NCBI RefSeq assembly: GCF_001509585.1
Contig: NZ_LNCI01000008.1
Span: 62,001-126,000, forward strand
From: Tropicimonas marinistellae
GTDB lineage: Bacteria > Pseudomonadota > Alphaproteobacteria > Rhodobacterales > Rhodobacteraceae
DNA: 64,000 bases
Reading direction: 5' to 3'
A program made the position numbers and the translations under genes. This document shows, piece by piece, positions 1 to 8,542 of this stretch. Numbering within the stretch: position 1 is the first letter of the stretch; every line of letters begins with the position of its first letter. The notes below the pieces were generated by a model. That model had not been told where the DNA came from, searched no databases, and saw only the letters and a program-made list of their open reading frames with translations.

Positions 1-141
1 TGTTAACCTCCAGTTTCCGCACGGACGCAATTAGTGAGGACGCCCGCGCCCCAAATAGTACCTCGTGATCAATTCCTTGCAGAGACTCTGGCATTTGGCA
101 ATTGTTCACAGAGACGCCCCATCGCCGCCGCGTCAATGTCG

Positions 142-744
142 TCAAATAAGCAACACCTGCGTGCCCGAAGTTGTCAGAGAAAAAAGCTCGGCAATATGCT
201 CATTGTAGAGGCCGATACAGCCGTTCGACGATGGCCGTCCGATCTTGCGCGTATCGTGGGTTCCGTGGATCCGATAGTACTTCCAGCCCAAGTACAACGC
301 ATGGGTGCCGAGCGGGTTGTCGGGGCCCGGCGGCACGAAATCAGGCCATTCCGGATTTCGCTTCTTCATCGACGGCGTCGGCGCCCAGGACGGCCCCTCG
401 ACCTTGCGGATCACGCTCGTCCGGCCGCGCCGGGTCAGTTCCTCCGAGATCGGAACGCTCGTGGGATAGACCTTGTAGATTGTCTGATCCGACGACCAGA
501 AGTGCAACGCGCGGGAGTCGATATCCACAAGGATCGCGCCGTTCGCAGTGGACGAGAAATACGGCTGCCAATTCCTCGCCAGGAAACCGCCGATATTGCG
601 TCGCACCGACGCGTCGTTCTCCCGCACTGGCTCGAATACGGTCGTCTGTGCGTAGGCCGGTGCCGCGAGCATTCCAAGGGCTGACGCAGCTCCTGCCCGC
701 AAGAACCGGCGGCGGTTCAATGTCTGATTTGTCGAATCTCTCAT
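142..744 (-). CDS. L,D-transpeptidase (YkuD family), Tat-exported
   Basis: Probably cross-links peptidoglycan or attaches proteins to it in the periplasm. About 200 residues. The N-terminus carries a twin-arginine signal (RRRFLRAG near residue 11, then an Ala-rich stretch ending AYAQ near residue 33). The C-terminal half has the YkuD catalytic pattern: His160 in HGTH and Cys176 in SNGCIG. Asn replaces the more usual His before GC, a tolerated variation. I chose the ATG at 744 because GAGGAAGA lies just upstream and because longer starts would put about 50 unrelated residues ahead of the Tat signal. It is divergent from the CAP lipoprotein gene. The exact cross-link made cannot be read from sequence. 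Confidence 0.88.
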   Translation of the reverse strand: MRDSTNQTLNRRRFLRAGAASALGMLAAPAYAQTTVFEPVRENDASVRRNIGGFLARNWQPYFSSTANGAILVDIDSRALHFWSSDQTIYKVYPTSVPISEELTRRGRTSVIRKVEGPSWAPTPSMKKRNPEWPDFVPPGPDNPLGTHALYLGWKYYRIHGTHDTRKIGRPSSNGCIGLYNEHIAELFSLTTSGTQVLLI

Positions 745-912
745 TTCTTCCTCATAAGGGGCATCCGCCATCCTCGGTCGGCGGGATTGTATTGCGCGAA
801 TGCCCCGGTCGCAATTCAAAGCGTCGGGAGGTTGCGACGGCTGCGCGAAGTGTTTGAACCATCGCCGGCTTGCAGCTAGACGAAAGGGAACCAAAACCTC
901 ACGGCCAAATTC

Positions 913-1404
913 ATGACCCGAACCACCCTCCTGTCCGTTCTACTTGGTATTCTGCTAGCGGCCTGTAGCCCGACGCCTTCCAGTGTCGACGGACAGAAGA
1001 TCTATCGGATTTCTGCCGGTGACACCGCTGAAATCCAGTATCGAATGCTGGATTCAGTCAACAGCCTCCGGACCGCGGCGGGGATTCCCTCCGTTCAGCT
1101 GGACTCGCAGCTCAATGCCGCCGCGGCGACACATGCACGGGACATGTCGCTGCAGAATCGTCCCTGGAACTTCGGATCGGACGGCTCTTCCCCCATCACC
1201 CGCGTCGCCCGCACCGGGTATCCCGGTTCGTTCCGTGGCCAGGCCTTTGCCGAGAGTTACGAGAGCGAACTCGAGACGTTGTCGGCCTGGATGGATTCTC
1301 CATGGAGCACGATCATCATGGATCCAGACGCGCGCGATCTCGGCTTCTCCTGGTATCAGGAGCGGAACGGCAAGATCTGGTGGGTTCTCGTGACCGGCGC
1401 CTGA
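913..1404 (+). CDS. CAP/SCP-domain lipoprotein
   Basis: 163 residues. A short hydrophobic signal peptide ends in lipobox LLAAC with Cys18, so it should be a lipid-anchored envelope protein. The rest resembles the bacterial CAP (SCP/PR1-like) domain: NSLRTAAGI, then THARDMS, then a GQAFAES segment and a C-terminal region rich in Trp. Bacterial members of this family have been linked to cell-wall binding or hydrolysis, but the function here is unknown. It is flanked by two L,D-transpeptidase genes, which suggests a role at the cell wall. The family call rests on pattern recognition only. Confidence 0.75.
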   Translation: MTRTTLLSVLLGILLAACSPTPSSVDGQKIYRISAGDTAEIQYRMLDSVNSLRTAAGIPSVQLDSQLNAAAATHARDMSLQNRPWNFGSDGSSPITRVARTGYPGSFRGQAFAESYESELETLSAWMDSPWSTIIMDPDARDLGFSWYQERNGKIWWVLVTGA

Positions 1405-1457
1405 CGGCGTGAACAAAAACCGTTCTCATCCATGAAACGGAAACTGGACGTCAGGCG
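1398..1457. repeat. 9-bp inverted repeat across two convergent stop codons
   Basis: CGCCTGACG at 1398-1406 is the exact reverse complement of CGTCAGGCG at 1449-1457. Each arm contains the stop codon of one of the two converging genes. A shorter CCGTT/AACGG pairing is possible in the loop. It could act as a shared transcription stop, but there is no U-tract, and it may simply reflect both genes ending in the codons GCC TGA. Confidence 0.35.
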
Positions 1458-1945
1458 TAGATGTCGATTGGCGTTCCGTTGCGGACCATGGCGTAGATAC
1501 TCTCCATTTCTCGATCCTTTACTGCGATGCAGCCGGCGGTCCAATCCCGGCCACGCGGGTCTTCCGGTCGCCGATCGCCATGGATGAAAATATCGCCGCC
1601 CGGGTCGCGCCCGAGCGCGGAGGCGTAGGCGACGTCCTCCGCATTGGGATAGGAAATACCCAACGACAGGTGAAACGAGCTGTTCGGGTTGCGCCGATCG
1701 ATCAGATAGGTTCCCTCCGGCGTCTTTCCATCGCCACGAAACCGTTTCGGACCATCGGCGTCACCCAGATGAACCTGGTAATCCGCCAGGAGAATCCGGC
1801 CGTGGAACAGGTAAAGCTTGCGCCGCTGCTTCACAACCTGGACGCGCGTCACCTGTGGTCCGTCGTATCGTTTGAACTTGCTCGAACAGCCTGCGAGCGC
1901 AAATGCGGCGCCACCGGCCAGAAGTGCCCGTCTCGGAACGTACAT
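1451..1945 (-). CDS. L,D-transpeptidase (YkuD family) lipoprotein
   Basis: 164 residues, one of the smallest YkuD-type enzymes. The signal peptide ends in lipobox ALAGC, so the protein should be lipid-anchored facing the periplasm. After about 20 linker residues a single YkuD domain fills the protein. It has a KTPEGTY segment, His122 in IHGD and the nucleophile Cys139 in WTAGCIAV. It converges on the CAP lipoprotein gene. The two transpeptidases here differ in targeting (Tat versus lipoprotein) and are not close copies, so they may work on different substrates or at different sites. Confidence 0.88.
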   Translation of the reverse strand: MYVPRRALLAGGAAFALAGCSSKFKRYDGPQVTRVQVVKQRRKLYLFHGRILLADYQVHLGDADGPKRFRGDGKTPEGTYLIDRRNPNSSFHLSLGISYPNAEDVAYASALGRDPGGDIFIHGDRRPEDPRGRDWTAGCIAVKDREMESIYAMVRNGTPIDIYA

Positions 1946-2030
1946 GCCTGCCTTGTCCCTTTGTTTGTTTTGCCGCGAACTATAGCAGATTCCGGCAAAT
2001 GGTGAAGGGAACGAATGGCGCGGTACGTGT

Positions 2031-2849
2031 TCACATTTTGCCCGATCCCGCCTTTTCGGACGGAGCTACACCCGGTTCGACCTGACCCGCCGCCTGCAAC
2101 CGACGCTCGATTGATTCCAGCCGGGCCAGAACCTCGTCGCGGTAGGCATCGGTCTGCGCAGTGTCCTCCTCGTGATGCGCATCCTGCATGGAGTTCACGA
2201 TCAGACCCACGAGCAGGTTCACCACCGCGAAGGTCGTCATCAAAATGAAGGGCACGAAGAAAACCCAGGCGCGCGGATGCACCTCCATCACGGGCCGGAC
2301 GATACCCATCGACCAGGATTCCAGCGTCATGATCTGGAAGAGCGAATAGGCCGAGCGCCCAAGAGACCCGAACCATTCCGGAAAGTCGGCGCCGAAGAGC
2401 TTCGTCGCCATCACCGATCCAATGTAGAACACCAGCGCCATCAGCAGGAAGACCGACCCCATCCCGGGCAACGCAGAAATGAACCCCTCTACCACCCGGC
2501 GCAGCCTTGGCAGCGCGGAGATGACACGCAGCACCCGGAGAATTCGCAGTGCTCGCAAGACCGACAGGGTATGTGCGCCCGGGATCAGCGAGATTCCGAC
2601 GATGGCAAAATCGAAGAGGTTCCATCCGTTTCGGAAGAAGTTCCAGCGGTAGGCCACGAGCTTGGCAGCGATCTCCGCCACAAAGATCGACAGGCACAGA
2701 TTATCCAGAAAGATTATCAGCCCGCCGGCGCGATCCATCACCGCTGGATAGGTTTCAAGCCCCAGCAGTATGGCGTTGAAAATTATTACGCCGATCACGA
2801 AATTTCGGATGCTCTGGCGCTCCAGCCAGGCCGTCAGGGTATCACGCAT
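2031..2849 (-). CDS. Voltage-gated sodium channel (NaChBac/NavAb family)
   Basis: 272 residues, the usual size of single-domain bacterial sodium channels that work as homotetramers in the inner membrane. Six hydrophobic segments are visible. S4 carries arginines at every third position (R99, R102, R105, R108). The pore loop has TLESWSM at 175-181, the sodium-selective filter type with Glu177. After S6 the tail is charged and ends in a likely coiled coil (ARLESIERRLQ), as in family members that tetramerise through the C-terminus. The start at 2849 is preferred because AAGGAA lies 8 bases upstream; a longer in-frame ATG at 2876 abuts the previous stop. It follows an rRNA methyltransferase gene on the same strand. 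Confidence 0.93.
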   Translation of the reverse strand: MRDTLTAWLERQSIRNFVIGVIIFNAILLGLETYPAVMDRAGGLIIFLDNLCLSIFVAEIAAKLVAYRWNFFRNGWNLFDFAIVGISLIPGAHTLSVLRALRILRVLRVISALPRLRRVVEGFISALPGMGSVFLLMALVFYIGSVMATKLFGADFPEWFGSLGRSAYSLFQIMTLESWSMGIVRPVMEVHPRAWVFFVPFILMTTFAVVNLLVGLIVNSMQDAHHEEDTAQTDAYRDEVLARLESIERRLQAAGQVEPGVAPSEKAGSGKM

Positions 2850-2876
2850 ACAATTTCCTTCGGGGCGCGTTGCCAT

Positions 2877-4109
2877 TCAGGCGCCGATATGGCCTCGCGA
2901 TAGTCGCGCCGCAAGTTCCACGTGCACCGACCAGCGAAACTGGTCCACGACCCGCACCCAATCGAGGCGGAATCCTGCGCGGATGAGCGCGGCAGCGTCA
3001 CGCGCGAACGTGACAGGATTGCAGGAAACCGCCGCAACAACAGGCACGTTCGACGCAGCAATCTGATCGATCTGCGCGGCGGCCCCGGCGCGGGGCGGGT
3101 CGATCACAACGGCATCGAACCGGTTGAGTTCCTCGGCCAGGAGAGGTCGGCGGAACAGATCACGCACGTCTGCGCTCACCGGTTTGAGACCGTCCGCCCG
3201 GCGCCAACCCTCTGTCAGCGCCTCTGTAAGCGGAACGAGGCCTTCAACGGCGTGAACCTCCGCCCCGCGTGCAAGCGGCAGCGCAAAAGTGCCGCATCCG
3301 GCGAACAGATCCGCGATCCGCGCCGCGTTGCCCACCGCTTCACGGACGGACGCCCGCAGTGCGGCTTCTCCATCCACGGTTGCCTGCAGAAATGCGCCGG
3401 GAGGCGGCGACACGGTGATTCCGTCGAAATCCACCGTCGGCGCGGTCCGCATCGCCACCAGTTCGGTGTCCCACGTCAGCCGAGAAAGAGAGTGCCGGCC
3501 AACGATTGCGCCCAGTTCGGCCCGCAGCGCCATGTCGAGCGGTTTACCCCCCGTGACGAAAACGTCCGGCCCCTCCGAGGCGGCCGTCACGGTGAGATCA
3601 AGTTCGCCCTTGCGCGAGCTTCCGATGCGGACGATGTCCTCGAGCGCCGGTCGGACCCGCAGCAATTCAGGGTCCAGCAACGTACACTCGGGTACATTCG
3701 TCACGGCGTTCGAGGCGCGCGCGTGAAACCCGACCAGAACTCCCTTTTTCGTGCGGCGGCCAGAGAAAACAGCGCGCCTGCGGGACTGCGGCGGGGATGT
3801 ATGCATCGGGCGGAACTCTGCATCGAGCCCCTGCGCGGCGAGAGCGGTGTGTACAATCTCTTGCTTCCATTTGGCGACAAACCCGTCGTCGGCATGTTGG
3901 ACCGAACAACCGCCGCACGCGCTGTAGTGCGGACATGGCGGTCTAACGCGGTGAGGAGACGGGCGCAGGATGCGCGGATCGAGCATCTGCCCATTCACGA
4001 CGGCCCCCTGCACGGCCTCGCCCGGCAAGGTACGTGGAACGTAGATCGGGCCGGGTGCGATTCCGTCGCCACGATGGCCAAGGCGTTCGATTTCGACATC
4101 GTGGTTCAT
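2877..4109 (-). CDS. rlmD: TrmA/RlmC/RlmD-type 23S rRNA (uracil-C5)-methyltransferase
   Basis: 410 residues. S-adenosylmethionine-dependent methyltransferase of the RNA m5U family. The N-terminal part looks like a TRAM-type RNA-binding segment. The iron-sulfur cluster ligands are C59, C65 and C68 in CPHYSACGGC, with a fourth Cys expected in PECTLLD. The SAM site is DLFAGCGTFALPLA; then come the DPPRAG motif and the catalytic Cys363 in SCNP. The family contains RlmC, RlmD and TrmA, and which uracil is modified cannot be decided here; rlmD is the usual alphaproteobacterial label. I start at 4109, since the ATG three codons further upstream lacks a ribosome-binding site. Confidence 0.82.
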   Translation of the reverse strand: MNHDVEIERLGHRGDGIAPGPIYVPRTLPGEAVQGAVVNGQMLDPRILRPSPHRVRPPCPHYSACGGCSVQHADDGFVAKWKQEIVHTALAAQGLDAEFRPMHTSPPQSRRRAVFSGRRTKKGVLVGFHARASNAVTNVPECTLLDPELLRVRPALEDIVRIGSSRKGELDLTVTAASEGPDVFVTGGKPLDMALRAELGAIVGRHSLSRLTWDTELVAMRTAPTVDFDGITVSPPPGAFLQATVDGEAALRASVREAVGNAARIADLFAGCGTFALPLARGAEVHAVEGLVPLTEALTEGWRRADGLKPVSADVRDLFRRPLLAEELNRFDAVVIDPPRAGAAAQIDQIAASNVPVVAAVSCNPVTFARDAAALIRAGFRLDWVRVVDQFRWSVHVELAARLSRGHIGA

Positions 4110-4171
4110 TGAGCGCATCCGATACAGCGTTGTTCACCCGCAGGAAAATGCAGCGTTCCCATTTAGCCTGC

Positions 4172-4197
4172 GCGAGCGGTGCTGACCAGCGGCTCGC
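4172..4197 (-). terminator. Possible hairpin terminator after the ABC exporter operon
   Basis: On the minus strand, GCGAGC at one end pairs with GCTCGC at the other, and inside them GCTG pairs with CAGC, giving a nested GC-rich stem 20 bases past the stop codon of the second ABC gene. No U-run follows, so termination is unproven. Confidence 0.3.
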
Positions 4198-4216
4198 ACC
4201 CACCACGCGGTTGGAT

Positions 4217-6049
4217 TCACTCCGCTGCGTCTGCGATGTTGAGAAACCCGCCTGATTGCCGCTGCCAGAAACGTGCGTAGAGCCCGCCCAAGGCCAGTAG
4301 TTCTGCGTGCGTGCCCTCCTCGGCAATCCGCCCGTGGTCGAGCACAACGATCCGATCCATGCGCGCGATGGTGGAGAGCCGGTGTGCAATGGCGAGTACG
4401 GTCTTGCCCTCCATCAGCCGCTCCAGCGCGGCTTGAATTTGCGCCTCGACCTCCGAGTCGAGCGCGGAGGTCGCTTCGTCCAGCACGAGAATGGGCGCAT
4501 CCTTGAGGATTGCGCGGGCCAGGGCAATCCGCTGGCGCTGGCCACCGGAGAGGCGGACGCCACGCTCGCCGAGATGCGCGTCATACCCCTCTCGACCGCG
4601 GTAGTCCTGCAGATCGAGGATGAAGTCGTGTGCCTCAGCCCTTTGCGCGGCACTCACCATTTCCACTTCGCTGGCTTCGGGCCGGCCGTAGAGCAGGTTG
4701 TCGCGCGCAGAGCGATTGAACATCTCCGTTTCCTGCGTGACCATGCCGATCTGGCGGCGCATGCTGTCCTGCGTAACATGGCGAATGTCGTGCCCGTCGA
4801 TCAGCACGGATCCCTCTTCGGGGTCGTGCAACCGCAACAGCAGCGAAACGAGCGTCGATTTACCCGCGCCGGACGCCCCGACAAGCCCGACCTTTTCGCC
4901 GGGCCTGAGCGTCAGCGACAGCCCGTCGATACCGCCCACCTCCCGGCCATAGGTAAAGCGCACGTTATCAAAGGTGACTTCGCCCTTGACGGGCGGCAGT
5001 TCCACGGCTCCGACCGTGTCGACCAGATCGTGCGGCGGAGTGAGGGTGCGGATACCGTCCTCAACCTCGCCGACATTGGCGTAGATGCCCATCATCGCGA
5101 AACTCACCCAGCCCGTCATCTGGGCAATGCGTATGGCGATCGTACCCGCAGCAGTGATGTCGCCCGCGGTCGCCGCGCCCTGCGACCAGAGATAGAGCGA
5201 GCCGCCGATGAGCAGCACCGGGAGCAACCCCGCGAGCGCCATGAGCATCGTGCGGAACTGAGTCGCCATCACGCCGAAATGTATCGCCATCTCGCGGAAG
5301 CTGCCCATCGCATCCAGCGCTTCGCTATCCTCCCGGCCAACATGGGCAAAAAGCTTGACCGTCTTGATGTTGGTGATCGTGTCCACGACCTGCCCCGAGA
5401 CCATCGCCCGCGCTGCCGCCCGTTCCTTGGACCTTCCGCGAACGCGCGGCAGGAACCAGGAGATCAACAACAGGTAGAGCGCAAGCCAGATCGACAGCGC
5501 CATGGCCACCCGCCAGTCGATGGACGTCAACAGCAGCGCCGAGCCAATCAGGGACGCCAGGGCGAAGAAGATGACGTTAATGACTTCCGAGACGACATCC
5601 GTCACAGCGCGCGCAGTCTGCATCTGCTTCTGCGCGATCCGACCCGCGAAATCGTTGTCGAAGAAGGTGACCGACTGCCCCATGGTCCAGCGGTGCAGTC
5701 GCGAGAGCACAAGCGGCATCACGTTCGGCTGTACGACCATCGCGTTTGCCGCTGCCGAAGCGCCGAAGGCAACAGGGCGAAACAGAACGAAGAAAGCGAC
5801 GGCAGCAATCAGCAGCGGCAGATTTCCGGAAAAGAAATCCGCCGGGCCTGTCTCCAGCGCCGTGTCTATGATCCGCCCAAGCAACAGCGCACTGAAAACC
5901 TCCATCGTACCCACGATGGAAGACAGGAGCCCCGCCGCCAGCATCACTGGCAAGCTCCCCCGCAGGCACCAGAACATAAACGGCAGCAATCGGCGCGGCG
6001 GCGGGCCGTCGGCGCGCGCGAAGGCGTCGATAAGATCGGGGAGTTTCAT
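4217..6049 (-). CDS. ABC exporter half-transporter (second of a pair)
   Basis: 610 residues. An N-terminal six-helix membrane domain (about residues 30-330) is fused to a nucleotide-binding domain with Walker A GLVGASGAGKST, signature LSGGQRQR, Walker B ILVLDEATSALD and an H-loop His in AIAHRLST. All catalytic residues are present. Its ATG overlaps the stop of the upstream ABC gene as ATGA, so the two are probably translationally coupled and may form a heterodimer. Family resemblance is to type I exporters of lipids, peptides or drugs; the substrate is unknown. An in-frame ATG further upstream would run 60 bases into the neighbour and is less likely. Confidence 0.9.
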   Translation of the reverse strand: MKLPDLIDAFARADGPPPRRLLPFMFWCLRGSLPVMLAAGLLSSIVGTMEVFSALLLGRIIDTALETGPADFFSGNLPLLIAAVAFFVLFRPVAFGASAAANAMVVQPNVMPLVLSRLHRWTMGQSVTFFDNDFAGRIAQKQMQTARAVTDVVSEVINVIFFALASLIGSALLLTSIDWRVAMALSIWLALYLLLISWFLPRVRGRSKERAAARAMVSGQVVDTITNIKTVKLFAHVGREDSEALDAMGSFREMAIHFGVMATQFRTMLMALAGLLPVLLIGGSLYLWSQGAATAGDITAAGTIAIRIAQMTGWVSFAMMGIYANVGEVEDGIRTLTPPHDLVDTVGAVELPPVKGEVTFDNVRFTYGREVGGIDGLSLTLRPGEKVGLVGASGAGKSTLVSLLLRLHDPEEGSVLIDGHDIRHVTQDSMRRQIGMVTQETEMFNRSARDNLLYGRPEASEVEMVSAAQRAEAHDFILDLQDYRGREGYDAHLGERGVRLSGGQRQRIALARAILKDAPILVLDEATSALDSEVEAQIQAALERLMEGKTVLAIAHRLSTIARMDRIVVLDHGRIAEEGTHAELLALGGLYARFWQRQSGGFLNIADAAE

Positions 6050-7902
6050 TCGGCCGCCTCCGGCTTGTCTGGCACCATGCCAATGAACCCACCCGACTGG
6101 CGCTCCCAAAAACGCGCGTAGAGCCCACCTCGCGCCAGAAGTGCCGCGTGGGTGCCCTGCTCGACGATGTGACCCCCATCGAGGACGAGAATCCGATCCA
6201 TCCGGGCAATGGTTGACAGTCGGTGCGCAATGGCGATCACCGTCTTGCCTTCCATGACGCCGTACAGCGTATCCTGAATGGCTGCTTCGACTTCGGAATC
6301 CAGAGCCGACGTGGCTTCGTCGAGCACAAGAATCGGCGCATCTTTGAGGATCACACGCGCCAGCGCGATCCGTTGCCGTTGCCCGCCGGAAAGCTTCACA
6401 CCGCGTTCGCCAACCCGCGCAAGGTAACCGGAATTGCCCTCCATATCCGTCAATTCATGGATGAACTCATCGGCCGCCGCCCTCTTCGCCGCGGCGATCA
6501 TCTCGGCCTCGCTCGCCTCGGGTCGGCCGTAGAGAATGTTCTCGGCGATGGACCGGTGCAGCAAAGCGGTGTCCTGCTGCACCATACCAACCTGTCGGCG
6601 CAGGCTCTCCTGACTCACCTGGGTCACATCCTGTCCGTCAACGAGTATCCGCCCGCTTTCGGGGTCGTAGAACCGCAGAAGCAGCTTCACCAGCGTGGAC
6701 TTTCCGGCGCCCGACCGGCCGATCAAACCAACCTTTTCGCCAGGTTCGATGTTCAGCGACAGGCGGTCCAGACCGCCCGCGCCGCGACCGTAGTGATGGC
6801 TGACCTCCTCGAAAGCGATCCGCCCCTCGCCAAGTACGAGCGCCGGCGCGCCCGGAACATCCGTTAGCCCGATGGGTTGAGCAATCGTCTCCATCCCCTC
6901 GGCCACCACGCCCAGGTTGCGGAAAAAGGACGACACCGCCCACATGATCCAGCCGGTCATCGCGTTCAACCGGAGTGTCAGCGCCGTCGCCGCCGCCACC
7001 ACGCCAACGCTGGCTGCGCCCTGCATCCACAGCGCGACACACCAGCCAACGACCCCGACGATCAGCCAGCCGTTCAGAACCGTCAGAGAGATGTCCATGA
7101 CCGTGTAGATCCGCATCTCCTTGCGGAAGGTCCGACGGGTCTCTTCGATCGCTTCCTTGGCATAGTCCAGTTCGCGGTCGTGATGCGCGAACATCTTGAC
7201 CGAGTGGATGTTGGTATAGCTGTCGACGACCCGGCCCGTAACCTCGCTGCGGGCATCCGATGCCGCCTTTGATGCCGGACCGACGCGGGTGATGGTCCAG
7301 TGTAGAAGCACGCCGTAGAGCGCAAACCATGCCAGCAACGGCAGCACCAACCGCCCGTCTGCGTCCGCCAGCAGCACGGCAGCACCCACCAGATAGGCGA
7401 GCGCGAACGTCATCGCGTCGAAGATCTGGAACATCGACTCGTTGGCGGCCGGAGGTGTCTGCATGATCCGGTTGGCGATACGGCCGGCGAAATCGTTCTC
7501 GAACCAGCCGACCGACTGGCGCAACACGTGGCGGTGCGCCCGCCACCGGATGAGCGTGCCGAAGTTCGGCATCAGCCCGTTGTTGAGCACCAGCACATCA
7601 AGTGCCTGGAGGACCGGACGCAGCACAAGGATAAAGAGCGCGATCCCAATCAGCTCCCAGCGATGCGCCGACCAGACATCCGCAGGGGTGTTGCGGGAAA
7701 GGATGTCGACGATCCGACCCATGTAGTGAATGAGCCCAATCTCCACCGCCGCCACGAGAACCGAGAGCACCGCTGCAAGTGCAAACCATCTCTTGAACGG
7801 CTGCGCATACGCCCAGAGAAAGGGCCACAGCCGCTGTGGCGGAGTGTCGGTCTCCTCATAGGGCGTATAAGGGTCGACGATGTTTTCGAAGCGTCGAAAC
7901 AT
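6046..7902 (-). CDS. ABC exporter half-transporter (first of a pair)
   Basis: 618 residues with the same layout as its downstream partner: a membrane domain to about residue 340, then an ATPase domain with Walker A GLIGRSGAGKST, LSGGQRQR, ILVLDEATSALD and IAIAHRLST. Both halves have intact catalytic Glu and His, so nothing suggests the asymmetric dead site seen in some heterodimers. The start at 7902 is preceded by AAGGAA at good spacing; an ATG 26 codons upstream lacks this. It lies 46 bases downstream of a LysE-type gene on the same strand and could be part of that transcript. Substrate unknown. Confidence 0.9.
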   Translation of the reverse strand: MFRRFENIVDPYTPYEETDTPPQRLWPFLWAYAQPFKRWFALAAVLSVLVAAVEIGLIHYMGRIVDILSRNTPADVWSAHRWELIGIALFILVLRPVLQALDVLVLNNGLMPNFGTLIRWRAHRHVLRQSVGWFENDFAGRIANRIMQTPPAANESMFQIFDAMTFALAYLVGAAVLLADADGRLVLPLLAWFALYGVLLHWTITRVGPASKAASDARSEVTGRVVDSYTNIHSVKMFAHHDRELDYAKEAIEETRRTFRKEMRIYTVMDISLTVLNGWLIVGVVGWCVALWMQGAASVGVVAAATALTLRLNAMTGWIMWAVSSFFRNLGVVAEGMETIAQPIGLTDVPGAPALVLGEGRIAFEEVSHHYGRGAGGLDRLSLNIEPGEKVGLIGRSGAGKSTLVKLLLRFYDPESGRILVDGQDVTQVSQESLRRQVGMVQQDTALLHRSIAENILYGRPEASEAEMIAAAKRAAADEFIHELTDMEGNSGYLARVGERGVKLSGGQRQRIALARVILKDAPILVLDEATSALDSEVEAAIQDTLYGVMEGKTVIAIAHRLSTIARMDRILVLDGGHIVEQGTHAALLARGGLYARFWERQSGGFIGMVPDKPEAAE

Positions 7903-7948
7903 CGGGGTTTCCTTGGGGAACGATGGGGCGGTGTCTAGAAACCCCCTG

Positions 7949-8542
7949 TTACAGGAAAACCATTGCAGCGGAAAGCGCAAGCGCCGCTGCCATCGCGGAA
8001 TTGAACAGCGAGAATGCGCGCGGTGTGGTGAGCAGAAACGTCAGCAGCGACCCGGCAAAGGTCCAGAAAAGGCAGACGAAGAGATTGATTCCGGAAAAGG
8101 CGGAAGCCATGCGCGCGGCTTCGCCAATCGGTGACAAACCGCCCGGGAAACCTGCTGATGCCGCAACCGCGAGCGCCCAGATCTTCGGGTTCACCCACTG
8201 GAACAGCACCGCTTCTACGAAGGTGAAGGGCCGGTCACTCTCCGAGAGCGCCTGACGTCGCGCGGCGTTGAAGAGCGTCCATGCCATCCACAGAATCCAG
8301 CCGGCCGCAACGAGTTTCAAGACAAGCTCAAGCGCTGGAAGGCGCTGTAGCAACGCCCCCAACCCGAATGCGGTCAGTCCGCTGGTAACACCGACGCCCG
8401 CAGCGACGCCCAGCACGTGCGGGAGTGTGCGCCGGAACCCGAAGCGTGCGCCGGACGCAGTCAGCAGGATGATATTGGGCCCCGGAGAAAAGAGCCCTGC
8501 GAACACGAATGCGTAAAGCGGATCGACAGGAAAATCAGTCAA
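7949..8542 (-). CDS. LysE/RhtB-family exporter (second of tandem pair), TTG start
   Basis: 197 residues with about six membrane segments. LysE-family proteins export amino acids or small metabolites. The hallmark SPGPNIILLTASG lies in the first helix, and FQWVNPKIWALA in the middle is the second family motif. No ATG or GTG is well placed. The natural start is TTG at 8542 inside TTGACTGA, which overlaps the previous gene's stop by 8 bases and gives the usual family N-terminus. The neighbour upstream is a paralogue, so this is probably a tandem duplication that has since diverged. Substrate unknown. Confidence 0.85.
   Translation of the reverse strand: MTDFPVDPLYAFVFAGLFSPGPNIILLTASGARFGFRRTLPHVLGVAAGVGVTSGLTAFGLGALLQRLPALELVLKLVAAGWILWMAWTLFNAARRQALSESDRPFTFVEAVLFQWVNPKIWALAVAASAGFPGGLSPIGEAARMASAFSGINLFVCLFWTFAGSLLTFLLTTPRAFSLFNSAMAAALALSAAMVFL

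Noticed and set aside
3-17. TTAA at the window start and TTAA near 37660 as CtrA boxes
   Set aside because: The second half-sites match in two of four bases or fewer.
2172-2903. 243-codon frame antisense to the sodium channel
   Set aside because: Low-complexity His/Glu/Arg-rich translation; the channel on the other strand is certain.
4307-6121. 604-codon open frame antisense to the second ABC exporter
   Set aside because: Composition is rich in Arg, His and Gln with no recognisable domain; it mirrors a well-supported gene. Long antisense frames are expected at this GC content.
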